Assembly: GCF_000876015.1 (NCBI RefSeq)
Contig: NZ_BBQM01000023.1
Location: forward strand, 1 to 64,000
Direction of reading: 5' to 3'
From: Cupriavidus basilensis
GTDB lineage: Bacteria > Pseudomonadota > Gammaproteobacteria > Burkholderiales > Burkholderiaceae
DNA length: 64,000 bases
The position numbers and the translations under genes are program-made. Of this stretch, positions 49,444 to 57,652 are shown in pieces (within the stretch, counting starts at the first letter, position 1; the number at the start of each line of letters is the position of its first letter). The notes beneath the pieces are model-generated. The model saw only the letters and a list, made by a program, of their open reading frames with translations. It did not search any database and had not been told where the DNA came from.

Positions 49444-50199
49444 TTATGCGAGGCCCGTTCTGCTGCCAAGGTAGGCGCCCGCATTCGGCGCCACCGCTTC
49501 GATGCCGAGCCGGCGCATCATCTGGCGCGCCGTGCAGACCGCCGTGGACGTGACCGGGATGCCGAGCGCGCGCTGCGCGGGCTCGATCGCCGGCAGCGAC
49601 GGCATCTGCACGCAGGCGGAGAGCACCACCGTATCCACGCCGGCGGTGTCGAGCCGCTTGACGTCCTCCAGCAGTTGCATGGGGTCGCGCTCGCCGACCG
49701 CGAGGTTGTCGAGAATCGAGAAGTTCAGCACGTCCTTGACCTCGATGCCCTCGCTCTCCACGTACTCCACCACCGTGCGCGTGAGCGCGTCGCTATATGG
49801 CGCCAGCAGCGAGATGCGGCGCGCGCCGAAGTCCTTGAGCTCCTCCACCAGCGCGCCGGCGGAGGTCATGATGGCCGGCTGGTACGGCACGTCCTCGAGC
49901 GCGGCGAGCAGGTCTTCGACCACGCGGCGGTGATAGCCCTTGCCCATGCACATGGTGGCCACCAGGCACGCGGTGCTCATGACGTCCACGCGCGCGTCGG
50001 CCAGCTCCAGCGCGCAGCGGCCCATGTCCTGGTTCATCCGCGCCAGCTCCTCCGCCACCACGCGGTGCATGCGCACGCGGCTGGCGTGGAACGAGAAGCG
50101 CTCGGGAAGCGCCTGCATGCGGCCGGCGAAGATGGCCGGCACCTCGCGCTCCATCGTGATGTTGGAGCTGGGAACGATCTGTCCGATTCTGTATTGCAT
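49444..50199 (-). CDS. Maleate cis-trans isomerase (Asp/Glu racemase superfamily)
   Basis: Converts maleate to fumarate without cofactor; 251 residues. The N-terminal IGQIVPSSNITMEREVP near 5-21 is typical of maleate isomerases (NicE type) and arylmalonate decarboxylase relatives. Two catalytic cysteines are visible: Cys78 in TACLVATM and Cys196 in LSACVQMPS, 118 residues apart as in known isomerases. In nicotinate and maleamate pathways this enzyme gives the last step to the TCA cycle, and it likely does so here for the ring-cleavage product of the operon. Confidence 0.85.
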   Translation of the reverse strand: MQYRIGQIVPSSNITMEREVPAIFAGRMQALPERFSFHASRVRMHRVVAEELARMNQDMGRCALELADARVDVMSTACLVATMCMGKGYHRRVVEDLLAALEDVPYQPAIMTSAGALVEELKDFGARRISLLAPYSDALTRTVVEYVESEGIEVKDVLNFSILDNLAVGERDPMQLLEDVKRLDTAGVDTVVLSACVQMPSLPAIEPAQRALGIPVTSTAVCTARQMMRRLGIEAVAPNAGAYLGSRTGLA

Positions 50200-50240
50200 G
50201 ATGTCGTGAATGTGATGCGCGCTTATGCACGCTTATGCGC

Positions 50241-50708
50241 CTACGCGCTTTCTGCCGCGTGGCCCGCGATGCGCTGGAAGGCGGCGAGCGCCGCGCGCAG
50301 CGAATCCGGGATCGGCGTGCCCACGCGCTCGTCCAGCCGCACGCAGATCGGCGAGAACATGGCGTCGAACACGGGCGTGCCGTCCGGCCGGCGCGCCACG
50401 CAGCGGATGTCGTAGGAGCGCGTGCGGATGGCCTCCACCCAGCACTCGATGTCGATCACGTCGTCCGGCCACAGCGTGCCGATGAACTCGAAGCGCATGC
50501 CCTTGCACGGCGTGCCCACGCCATGCACGGCACCGAGCCGCCCGGCGCCGCCGGCGAGGTGGTCGGAGAACAGGCCGACCGCGCCGAGCAGGTAGTCGGT
50601 GAAGCGGCCGGTGTAGACCACGCCGGCCGGATCGCAGTCGCCCCAGCGGACCACGCGGCGCACCACGAAGGGCTGTTCGCCGAGCACGTACTCGGTGGCG
50701 CGCATCAT
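50241..50708 (-). CDS. 4-hydroxybenzoyl-CoA thioesterase-like hotdog thioesterase
   Basis: Acyl-CoA thioesterase of 155 residues. RRVVRWGDCDPAGVVYTGRFTDY carries the conserved WGDxDPxGVxY signature, with Asp26 the catalytic residue of the 4HBT family. It overlaps the monooxygenase stop by 4 bp (ATGA). In an operon with a CoA ligase and a CoA-thioester monooxygenase, it would release the hydroxylated aromatic acid from CoA, as gentisyl-CoA thioesterase does. Confidence 0.88.
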   Translation of the reverse strand: MMRATEYVLGEQPFVVRRVVRWGDCDPAGVVYTGRFTDYLLGAVGLFSDHLAGGAGRLGAVHGVGTPCKGMRFEFIGTLWPDDVIDIECWVEAIRTRSYDIRCVARRPDGTPVFDAMFSPICVRLDERVGTPIPDSLRAALAAFQRIAGHAAESA

Positions 50709-51892
50709 GGCTGCGTCGCGGCGGACCCGCCCATGCCACCCACGCCACCCACCCCGCCCGCGGCCAGCTCGGCCATCAGGTTGGGATACTGCTCGCGCAG
50801 GCGGTTGAGGTCCACGCGGCCGGTGCGCGTCATGAAGCGAAACACGAACTCGTGCGGCGTGGGCAGATCCATCCATTCGCGGATGCGCTCGTACCAGTTG
50901 TACGAGGCTTCCGACGCGCTGATCAGCTTGGCCTTCTCCGGGCGGCGCACCGCGTCGTAGCGCCGCAGCGCCGCCGGCACGTCGCCGGGGAACGCGACCA
51001 CGGCGTCGGCCAGCGCGATGGCGTCCTCCATCGCGATGCGCGTGCCCGAGCCGATCGAGAAATGCGCGCTGGTCAGCGCGTCGCCGATCAGCACCTGGTT
51101 GCCGCAGTGCCAGGTCTGGTTGACGATCACCGGGAACTGGCGCCACACCGAATTGTTGGACACCAGCCTGTAGCCGCCCAGCTCGGCGGCGAAGATCCGC
51201 TCGAACAGCGCCTGGCGCGCCTCCTGCGGCATGGCCTCCATGCCGAAGTCGGTCCAGGTCTGGTGATCGCACTCGGCCACGAAGGTGCTCATGGTGTCGG
51301 AGTACGGGTAATAGTGCGCGATGAAATAACCGCCCTCGTATTTGCGGAACACCAGCGCCGGGTTGGCGAACGCCTTCTCCACGCCGTACCACGCGAAATG
51401 GTTGGTCAGGTTGCGCCGCGTGGTGCCGAAGCCCGCCTCGTTGGCCGCGCGCAGCAGCGAATTCACGCCGTCGGCGCCCACCACGAGGTCGGCATCGAGC
51501 GCGGAGAAATCCGTGATGCGCGTGTGGTAGGCAATGCGCACGCCCAGCTCGCGCGCGCGCGCCTGCAGGATCGCCAGCAGCCGGATGCGCGGAATCGCGC
51601 CGCCGCCCGCGCCCGGGCGCTTCATGGTGATGGGGTGCTCGTGGCTGACGATGGAATGCCGGTCGCTGAAGCGCATGGCCCCGGCCAGCGCGTCCACCAC
51701 CGTGGGCGACGCCACCCGCAGGCTGGACAGGCCGGTGTCCGCCAGCACCACGCCGAAGCCGAAGGTGGCATCCTCCGGGTTCTGCTCGTAGATGTCGATC
51801 TCCACCGCCGCCAGGCGCTCCTTGAGCAGGATGGCAAGAAACAGCCCCGACGGGCCGCCGCCGATGATCGCGACCTTCATCACGCCCTTCAT
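50705..51892 (-). CDS. FAD monooxygenase, salicylyl-CoA 5-hydroxylase / 2-aminobenzoyl-CoA monooxygenase type
   Basis: Flavoprotein hydroxylase of 395 residues. GGGPSGL near 11-17 is the dinucleotide motif, ADLVVGADGVNS near 131-142 the DG motif, and GDALTSAHFSIGSGTRIAMEDA near 274-295 the GD motif. The wording around EQNPEDATFGFGVVLADTGL, HYYPYSDTMSTFVAECD and the C-terminal WYERIREWMDLPTPHEFVFRFMTRTGR is that of monooxygenases acting on aromatic CoA thioesters. The start overlaps the dioxygenase stop by one base (TGATG). The tail GGVGGVGGMGG is a 9-bp repeat product. Exact substrate unknown: salicylyl-CoA, aminobenzoyl-CoA or similar. Confidence 0.85.
   Translation of the reverse strand: MKGVMKVAIIGGGPSGLFLAILLKERLAAVEIDIYEQNPEDATFGFGVVLADTGLSSLRVASPTVVDALAGAMRFSDRHSIVSHEHPITMKRPGAGGGAIPRIRLLAILQARARELGVRIAYHTRITDFSALDADLVVGADGVNSLLRAANEAGFGTTRRNLTNHFAWYGVEKAFANPALVFRKYEGGYFIAHYYPYSDTMSTFVAECDHQTWTDFGMEAMPQEARQALFERIFAAELGGYRLVSNNSVWRQFPVIVNQTWHCGNQVLIGDALTSAHFSIGSGTRIAMEDAIALADAVVAFPGDVPAALRRYDAVRRPEKAKLISASEASYNWYERIREWMDLPTPHEFVFRFMTRTGRVDLNRLREQYPNLMAELAAGGVGGVGGMGGSAATQP
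50726..50762. repeat. 9-bp repeat at the monooxygenase C-terminus
   Basis: On the minus strand units of the type GGTGGCGTG repeat about four times and encode the terminal GGVGGVGGMGG. Confidence 0.65.
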
Positions 51893-52752
51893 CACGCATC
51901 CTCCGGCGAAATCAGCAAGGCATCCATGTCGAACTGCTCGATGCGCCCCGCCAGGCCGCCGGTCAGCGCGCCATACCAGACCGCCGGCTTGAAGCCGAGC
52001 GCCTTGCGCCGCAGCGCGATGCGCGGGTTGCCATCGATGCGCACATAGCCATTGCCCAGCGCCGTGGTGGCGTAGCCCTCGGTGCCGCGCGCCACGTCGA
52101 TCAGCGCGGCGAACTCCGGCACGTCCAGCACGTAGACCGAAGCCTTGCCGCCCGGCTGCGGCGCGGCGCCGATACGCGCGGCCTTGCGCTGCCACACGGG
52201 CTCGATGGAGCCGAAGCCCGCGCCCTCTTCCTCCAGCTCGATGGCGGCGTCGATGGTGAGCTGCGCGTCGCGCGCGTCCGCCGCGCTGAACGGGCGCACC
52301 TGCCAGGTGATCTCGATCGGGTAGCCGTTGGGGTCGTTGAAGTAGATCGACTCGATGACCTCGTGGCGGATCTGGTAGCGCAGCGCAATGCCCACCGCCT
52401 CCACGCGCTGGCGCCATTGCAGCAGCTCGGTCTCGTCGCGCACGCGCCAGGCGGTGTGGGTGGCGCGGTCCTGGTAGTGCTCGCGCACGGTCAGCCAGTC
52501 CGGCCGCTCGGTGCCGATGTAGTAGAAGAAGGCGATGGTGCTGCCGTTGCCGCTGTCGAAGAAGAAGTGCAGGAAATCGGCATGGTTGTCCGGGCCCCAG
52601 CCCTTCGCCGAGATCGCGTGCACCAGCGGCAGGCCGAGCAGGTCGCGGTAGAAGTGCACGGTCTCGCCCAGCTTCCAGGTCGGGCGCGCGGTGTGGTGCA
52701 CGCCATGCAGTTGCACGGACGGCGCCGCGCCAAGGTTTTTCGCTTCTGTCAT
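51892..52752 (-). CDS. VOC-superfamily ring-cleaving dioxygenase-like protein
   Basis: Two-module vicinal-oxygen-chelate protein of 286 residues. The metal triad of extradiol-type dioxygenases can be placed: His20 in LHGVHHTARPT, His99 in RATHTAWRV and Glu147 in NGYPIEITW. These three lie in the first module. The second half (about 165-280) is less typical and may be structural. It starts 1 bp after the CoA ligase stop, so it is in the core of the operon. The likely job is cleavage of the dihydroxylated ring made by monooxygenase and thioesterase. A gentisate-type ring would normally be cleaved by a cupin, so a VOC enzyme here would be unusual. Confidence 0.78.
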   Translation of the reverse strand: MTEAKNLGAAPSVQLHGVHHTARPTWKLGETVHFYRDLLGLPLVHAISAKGWGPDNHADFLHFFFDSGNGSTIAFFYYIGTERPDWLTVREHYQDRATHTAWRVRDETELLQWRQRVEAVGIALRYQIRHEVIESIYFNDPNGYPIEITWQVRPFSAADARDAQLTIDAAIELEEEGAGFGSIEPVWQRKAARIGAAPQPGGKASVYVLDVPEFAALIDVARGTEGYATTALGNGYVRIDGNPRIALRRKALGFKPAVWYGALTGGLAGRIEQFDMDALLISPEDA

Positions 52753-52753
52753 G

Positions 52754-54475
52754 TCACTTCCCTTCGGTTGTGGTGCTGATGGTGGTGCTTGTGGTGCCGC
52801 TGGCCGCCTCGGCCGCCAGCATTCCGACGATCCGCTCGCGCAGCAGCGCCTTGCTCAACTTGCCCGAGGCCGTGAGCGGAAACTCGCGGACGACTTCCAG
52901 CCGCTCCGGCCACTTGAACTTGGCCAGTCCGGCCTCCTGCAGGTACGCCGTGAGCTGCGCCAGCGAGAGGTCCGTGGCCGGCGGCTTGGGGATGACGAAG
53001 GCGCAGACGCGCTCGCCGTACACGCGGTCGGGCATGCCCACCACGGCGCAGGCCAGCACCAGCGGGTGCAGGTTGATGACGTTCTCCAGTTCCTCGGCGT
53101 TGATCTTCTCGCCGCCGCGGTCCACCACGTCCTTGATGCGTCCGCAGAAGAAGTAATAGCGCTTGCCCTCGACCTCGCGCGACGACATCAGGTCGCCCGA
53201 GCGGTAGAAGCCGTCCGCGGTGAAGCGCGTGACGTCCTCCTGCTCCGACTTGTAGTAGCCGCGGATGGTGTACGGGCCGCGAAACAGCGCCTCGCCCACT
53301 TCGCCGTCGGCCACCGGGTCCTCGGTGCCGGGGTGGACGATCCTGACCTCGTCGTGGGCGCAGACCGGGCTGCCGACGGAGGTATCGCGGATTTCCTGCG
53401 GATCGTCGCGGCGCGCGAACATGATCACGCCCTCGGTCATGCCGAAGATGTGGTGCGCCGGCGAGCCGGTCAGCCGCGTCAGGCCAGCGGCATTCTTCGG
53501 CGCGACGAAATTCCGGCGCGCGCGGCCCGCCGCGTCCGCGCGGGCCAGCTCCGGCGCAATGCGCGTGAGGATCGGGCCGGCCACGCCGAACCACGTCGGC
53601 TGGTAGTTGCGCACCAGCGCCTGCAGGCTTTCTTCGCCGATGTCGGGCGTCACGGTGACGGTGGCGCCAATCAGCAGGAACGGCCCGAAGAAGCAGCCCA
53701 TGTTCAGGTTGTGCATGTACGGCGTGGGGAAGAACAGCACGTCCTGCGCCGTGTAGCCGTTGCAGGCGGCCACGGCCCGCATGTTGTAGAGATACTCGTT
53801 GTGAAAGCGCGGGATGATCTTGGGCACGCCGGTGGTGCCGCCCGAGAGCTGGAACACGGCGGCCTGGAACGGGTCATGCGTGACGTCCGCCAGCATGGCG
53901 CGGGCGCGTTCCAGCGGCATGCCGTCGATCAGGTCCGCCAGCAGCACGGCGCGCCCGCGGCGCTCGCCGCGCGCCTGGAGGATGTAGGCCAGGCTCGGCA
54001 CCTCGGCCTGCATCTCCTCGGCAAAGGCCACGTCGTCGAACTTCGGGTCGTCGCCCTGCACGAAGTGCAGGCGCGCCGCGCACAGGTTGCCCAGGTAGCC
54101 GATCTCCAGCTTGCGGAACGCCTGCAGCGAGCACAGCGGGATGATGCCCGCCTTGAGGCAGCCGAAGAAAGCCAGCAGCAGCTCGTTGCAGTTGCCGCAC
54201 TGGAACACCGCGCGGTCCAGCGGCTTCATGCCCAGCGCCAGCAGCGCCGCGCCGAGGCGGTCGGTGCGCTCGTCCAGCTCGCCATAGGTGATGTCGCCCT
54301 CCGGGCCGGCCAGCGCCACGCGGCCGGCATGCTGCCGGAACGACGCCTGGAAGCCGCCGGTGAGCGTCTCCTGCGTCAGCACGCCCTCGGCGACGTAGCG
54401 CCGCAGGCGCTGCTCGTCCGGGTATCTCACGCCCGCCAGGGGCTCGGCGGGGCGCACGGTTGAAATCTGCTGCAT
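52754..54475 (-). CDS. Aromatic acid-CoA ligase (DhbE/EntE-like AMP-forming)
   Basis: Adenylate-forming enzyme of 573 residues. LSGGTTGVPKIIPR near 200 is the phosphate loop, YRSGDL near 425 and GRIKDVVDRGGEKINAEELE near 445 are core motifs A8, and the catalytic Lys is in TASGKLSKAL near 545. Overall it follows the 2,3-dihydroxybenzoate-AMP ligase/salicylyl ligase pattern (HNEYLYN, APKNAAGL). It probably activates an ortho-substituted aromatic acid to its CoA thioester for the monooxygenase. The C-terminus SGTTSTTISTTTEGK derives from a 9-bp repeat at about 52768-52797. Confidence 0.88.
   Translation of the reverse strand: MQQISTVRPAEPLAGVRYPDEQRLRRYVAEGVLTQETLTGGFQASFRQHAGRVALAGPEGDITYGELDERTDRLGAALLALGMKPLDRAVFQCGNCNELLLAFFGCLKAGIIPLCSLQAFRKLEIGYLGNLCAARLHFVQGDDPKFDDVAFAEEMQAEVPSLAYILQARGERRGRAVLLADLIDGMPLERARAMLADVTHDPFQAAVFQLSGGTTGVPKIIPRFHNEYLYNMRAVAACNGYTAQDVLFFPTPYMHNLNMGCFFGPFLLIGATVTVTPDIGEESLQALVRNYQPTWFGVAGPILTRIAPELARADAAGRARRNFVAPKNAAGLTRLTGSPAHHIFGMTEGVIMFARRDDPQEIRDTSVGSPVCAHDEVRIVHPGTEDPVADGEVGEALFRGPYTIRGYYKSEQEDVTRFTADGFYRSGDLMSSREVEGKRYYFFCGRIKDVVDRGGEKINAEELENVINLHPLVLACAVVGMPDRVYGERVCAFVIPKPPATDLSLAQLTAYLQEAGLAKFKWPERLEVVREFPLTASGKLSKALLRERIVGMLAAEAASGTTSTTISTTTEGK
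52768..52797. repeat. 9-bp repeat at the CoA ligase C-terminus
   Basis: On the minus strand GGCACCACA, AGCACCACC, ATCAGCACC and ACAACC encode the terminal GTTSTTISTTT just before the stop codon. Confidence 0.65.
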
Positions 54476-54547
54476 GTTTTGTCTACCTCGTCTGTTTTTT
54501 TCACGGGCCGCCGGCGAGGGCGCGCCGCGTTGTCCGCATTGTTGCGC

Positions 54548-55801
54548 CTACACCATCGTTTCGCGCAACCACGCCACGATGTGCCGGCCCGCGATCTGCT
54601 GGCCCGGTTCCTCGTCGCGGCCCAGCGCCATGCCGTGGTGGTTGCCGCGCACGCGGATGTGGCGCTTGTGCTCGCTGGGGATCTGCCGGTAAATCGCCTC
54701 GATGTCCGCCGGGAAGGTGCACTGGTCGCCCGTGTATTCCAGCAGCAACGTGGGCTGGTGGACCGCGCCGAGCGTCTTGTCCAGCGCCGCGTTGGACGCC
54801 AGCCCGGACCACGTCGACAGCCACGACTCGGGCGTCACCACGCGCGCGAAGCCCACGCTGCCCCAGTTGGAGACGAACGGGTCCTTGCCCCACAGCGAGC
54901 CGGTCTTGCGGTCGGACGGATCGAGCGAGATGTCCCACGAGCGCAGGTCCGCATCGGTGCGCCAGACCTCGAACACCGGGGCATGCGCGGCGACGCGGCG
55001 GTCTTCGTCCGCGCCGCTGCCCGCCTTGAGGCGCTGCCGCGCCTCGTGCTTGGCGCGCAGCATCTGCCGCGCGCGCGCGTCGATGCGCGCCACGCGCTCG
55101 GCCTGCGCCTGCCGGTAGCGCTGCGCGAACGCCGGCGCATACTGCCCGCGCCCGCTGGCGGCATCGAAGCCGTTGGCCGCGGAGAACGGATCGAGCGACG
55201 GGTCCGTCCGCATGGGATCGTCCTCGTCGACGACCGAAGGGTCGAGCCCGCTCATCAGCAGCTTGCCCTGCCCCGGGTGCGGCGACACCAGGATGATGCC
55301 GTCGGCCTCCGGCATGTGCAGCTCGCCCAGGTTGGTCGGGCGGCCGCCCGGCGTGCGGGCGATGCGCAGCTCGCGCGGCGTCAGCGCCTGCTGGTTGTAG
55401 AAGGTGTAGAGCCCGGCGCCGCCCGAGTTGCCGAGCAGGACGATGCGCGCGTAGCCCAGCTCGCGCAGGTGCGACATGCCCGCCGCCACGTCGAACAGCG
55501 CGATCTCGTGCTCCAGCCGCAGGTCGTTGCCGATGGAGCGCGGCCCCTGCACCCAGCACGCGCAGCCGGCGTCCAGGATGAACGGCACGAGGTAATGCGT
55601 GATCGCCATCTCGCGCGGATGCATCAGGCAGACCACGGTCTTCTCCGCGCCCGTCACCGTGAACAGGAAACCCAGCGTGCGCTGGCCGTCCGCGGTGCCG
55701 AGCGCGTAAGGCACCATCTGATAAGGGCGCGTCATCAGCCTTGCGTCCCACGACGCGCCCCGCATGCCCGCAGTCACCTGCGCCTTGCCGTTGTCCGTCA
55801 C
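54548..55801 (-). CDS. Alpha/beta hydrolase of the aromatic operon
   Basis: Serine hydrolase, 417 residues from the GTG at 55801. That GTG has AAGGAG 5 bp upstream. An ATG at 55840 in the same frame has no ribosome site and coincides with the predicted transcription start, so it is less likely. The nucleophile elbow is GNSGGA near 128-133. A Glu-Tyr-Thr-Gly-Asp segment (LLEYTGDQ near 353) and HHGMAL near 389 supply the likely acid and base. A helical lid rich in Arg and Ala (about 205-275) is inserted. The enzyme probably acts on the ring-cleavage product or on an ester form of the substrate. First enzyme gene of the operon. Confidence 0.78.
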   Translation of the reverse strand: MTDNGKAQVTAGMRGASWDARLMTRPYQMVPYALGTADGQRTLGFLFTVTGAEKTVVCLMHPREMAITHYLVPFILDAGCACWVQGPRSIGNDLRLEHEIALFDVAAGMSHLRELGYARIVLLGNSGGAGLYTFYNQQALTPRELRIARTPGGRPTNLGELHMPEADGIILVSPHPGQGKLLMSGLDPSVVDEDDPMRTDPSLDPFSAANGFDAASGRGQYAPAFAQRYRQAQAERVARIDARARQMLRAKHEARQRLKAGSGADEDRRVAAHAPVFEVWRTDADLRSWDISLDPSDRKTGSLWGKDPFVSNWGSVGFARVVTPESWLSTWSGLASNAALDKTLGAVHQPTLLLEYTGDQCTFPADIEAIYRQIPSEHKRHIRVRGNHHGMALGRDEEPGQQIAGRHIVAWLRETMV

Positions 55802-55846
55802 GACGTCTCCTTTCGTTTCTTCTCGTTTAAATTCCACCATCTCAAT

Positions 55847-55875
55847 AATCTAGACTTAATTTGATATGCTGTCAA
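55847..55875 (-). promoter_or_regulatory. Sigma-70 promoter of the aromatic operon
   Basis: On the minus strand TTGACA (55870-55875), a 17-bp spacer and TAGATT (55847-55852). The -35 box is perfect and the -10 box matches in 4 of 6 positions. Transcription would start about 55840, which gives a leader of about 39 nt before the GTG start at 55801. Confidence 0.6.
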
Positions 55876-55910
55876 TTAATAACGCGCCACTGGCCGGCGA
55901 ACCGCATGCC

Positions 55911-57131
55911 TCAGAACTTGTGGCGGATGCCCAGCGCAACGCCCAGCATCGCGTTCCTGCCGTTGGCCAGCGCATAGCTGTTGCCCAGCGACAGGCTGTT
56001 GGCAAACCCGATCGACGCGGAATCCAGCATCAGCCCGGCATTGCGCGCATAGGCCGTGGTCACGTAGACATCGGTGCGCTTGGACAGGTTGTAGTCCGCG
56101 ATCAGCGAGACCTGCCACGGATTGGCCACCTGGCTGCTGCCGTACAGGTTCTTGAGATTGTCGTAGTCGTACTCCACGGTCAGCCCGAAAGCCGGCGTGA
56201 CCTGGTAGATGGCGCCCACCCAGTAGAAATCGTCGCGCCCGGTCAGCGTGCCGTTCTGGTCCCGGTTCTGCCCCCAGCGGTAGCCGCCCATGACCCGCGC
56301 CTGCCCGAACGCATAGCTTGCCGCCGCCACCGCCTTCTTGACCGTGCCGCTGCCCGTGCCGCTGCCCGCGCCGATGGTCGGGTTGAACTGGTCATAGCCC
56401 AGCGTCATGCTCAACGGCCCGGCGGAATACGCCGCCGCCACGCCATAAGCGCTGTCGCGCCGGAACTGCCCCGGCACCTCGCCATTGCCGCCGATCGCCG
56501 TGCCCGCGGCCGCCACCTGCGGCAACGCCAGTCCGGTGCCGAACGACCAGTGCGCCACCGCCGTAAGCGGGCCGAACGTGCCCGTGTACTTCACCACGTT
56601 GTCCTCGCGGAAGTTGGCGCCCGTGAGCATCACGATCGGCTCGTACTGCGTCGCAAAGTAGGCTGGCACGAAATTGGCGATGTTGTCGAACAGCGAGGTG
56701 TACTGCCGCCCCAGCGTGATCTGCCCATACCGCGCGCTCTGCAAGCCCACATAGGCCTGGCGGCCGAACAACCGGCCGCTCTGCTGCGTGGTGCCCGTAT
56801 CCAGGTTGAACCCCGTCTCCAGCACGAACAGCGATTTCAGCCCGCCGCCCAGATCCTCCACGCCGCGCAAGCCCCAGCGCGAGCCGGACAAGCCGCCGGA
56901 ACTTAACCGGTACACATTGTTGGACGCCCCCGGATTGAAGCCGTTGGCCGCCGTCGGCACCACGCCCGCGTGATTGACGAACTCCAGGTTCATGTCCGCC
57001 ACGCCATACAGCGTCACCCCCGACTGCGCCCACGCCGCGCCCGAACCGGCGAGCAGGCAGGCCAACGCCATCCGTCCGTATCGCCCATACCGCCCGTACT
57101 GCCCATGCCGCCCGTACTGTCTGCACTTCAT
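55911..57131 (-). CDS. Gram-negative porin (Burkholderiales type) with repeat-extended signal peptide
   Basis: Outer-membrane channel of 406 residues. The signal peptide has an abnormal positively charged N-region, KCRQYGRHGQYGRYGRYGR, made by a 9-bp repeat, followed by MALACLLAGSGAAWA (cleavage near residue 35). The mature start QSGVTLYGVADMNLEFVNHAG, the SGSRWGLRGVEDLGGGLK segment and the terminal GIRHKF are classic. It is the upstream neighbour of the aromatic operon, 71 bp before its promoter, and probably serves uptake of the same substrate. Its own promoter region (57132-57240) contains ATTGC/GCAAT (57208-57224), a small inverted repeat. Confidence 0.92.
   Translation of the reverse strand: MKCRQYGRHGQYGRYGRYGRMALACLLAGSGAAWAQSGVTLYGVADMNLEFVNHAGVVPTAANGFNPGASNNVYRLSSGGLSGSRWGLRGVEDLGGGLKSLFVLETGFNLDTGTTQQSGRLFGRQAYVGLQSARYGQITLGRQYTSLFDNIANFVPAYFATQYEPIVMLTGANFREDNVVKYTGTFGPLTAVAHWSFGTGLALPQVAAAGTAIGGNGEVPGQFRRDSAYGVAAAYSAGPLSMTLGYDQFNPTIGAGSGTGSGTVKKAVAAASYAFGQARVMGGYRWGQNRDQNGTLTGRDDFYWVGAIYQVTPAFGLTVEYDYDNLKNLYGSSQVANPWQVSLIADYNLSKRTDVYVTTAYARNAGLMLDSASIGFANSLSLGNSYALANGRNAMLGVALGIRHKF
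57073..57117. repeat. 9-bp tandem repeat in the porin signal sequence, five units
   Basis: CGTCCGTAT, CGCCCATAC, CGCCCGTAC, TGCCCATGC and CGCCCGTAC follow each other. They encode the YGR/QYG repeats of the signal peptide N-region. Confidence 0.8.
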
Positions 57132-57409
57132 GTCTGGTCTCCTCCTTCGATTTATGTTTTGTCCACACCGCCGCCATCTACCTCTACCGCTACATCCCAC
57201 CCCTCATATTGCTAGCATGGCAATTAATGTAGGTTAATTTTGATAGTGACTCAATTTATGGTTTTCCCGGGTACGAGCGAAGAGAGCGCCACGCGCGGTG
57301 GCCAGTGCACATCAGGGAGGCACTTCGGCGATATCCGCCGCGCGCGGGCGGCTACAATGCAAAGCGCGACGGCGCCTCCGGCGAGGCCCGCAACCGCCCG
57401 GAGAACCGC

Positions 57410-57610
57410 ATGCCCCACGACCCGAAGCACTTCAGGCCCCTGGACCCCGGCCGCGTGAACACCATGGACGGCGTGGAACTGCAATACTGGTGCGCGGAGC
57501 TCAACTGCTCGCCCGCCGAACTGCAGGAAGCCGTGGCCAGCGTGGGCGACCACATCTCCGCCGTGCGCGCCCGGCTCGAAGCGCTGTATCCCGACAGGCG
57601 GCACGGGTAA
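57410..57610 (+). CDS. DUF3606 small protein
   Basis: Cytosolic protein of 66 residues. The sequence after HFRPLDPGRVNTMD (VELQYWCAELNCSPAELQEAVASVGDHISAVRARL) fits the DUF3606 family of small stress-linked proteins, which keep a Cys/Trp-x-x-x-hydrophobic helix and a C-terminal SA(V)-x-x-V-R-x-L pattern. The ATG at 57410 has GGAG 8 bp upstream. Family role is unknown. Confidence 0.78.
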   Translation: MPHDPKHFRPLDPGRVNTMDGVELQYWCAELNCSPAELQEAVASVGDHISAVRARLEALYPDRRHG

Positions 57611-57652
57611 GCCCCGGCCGCCCGCGGTACTACGGTACGGCTCAGCGGCCGG

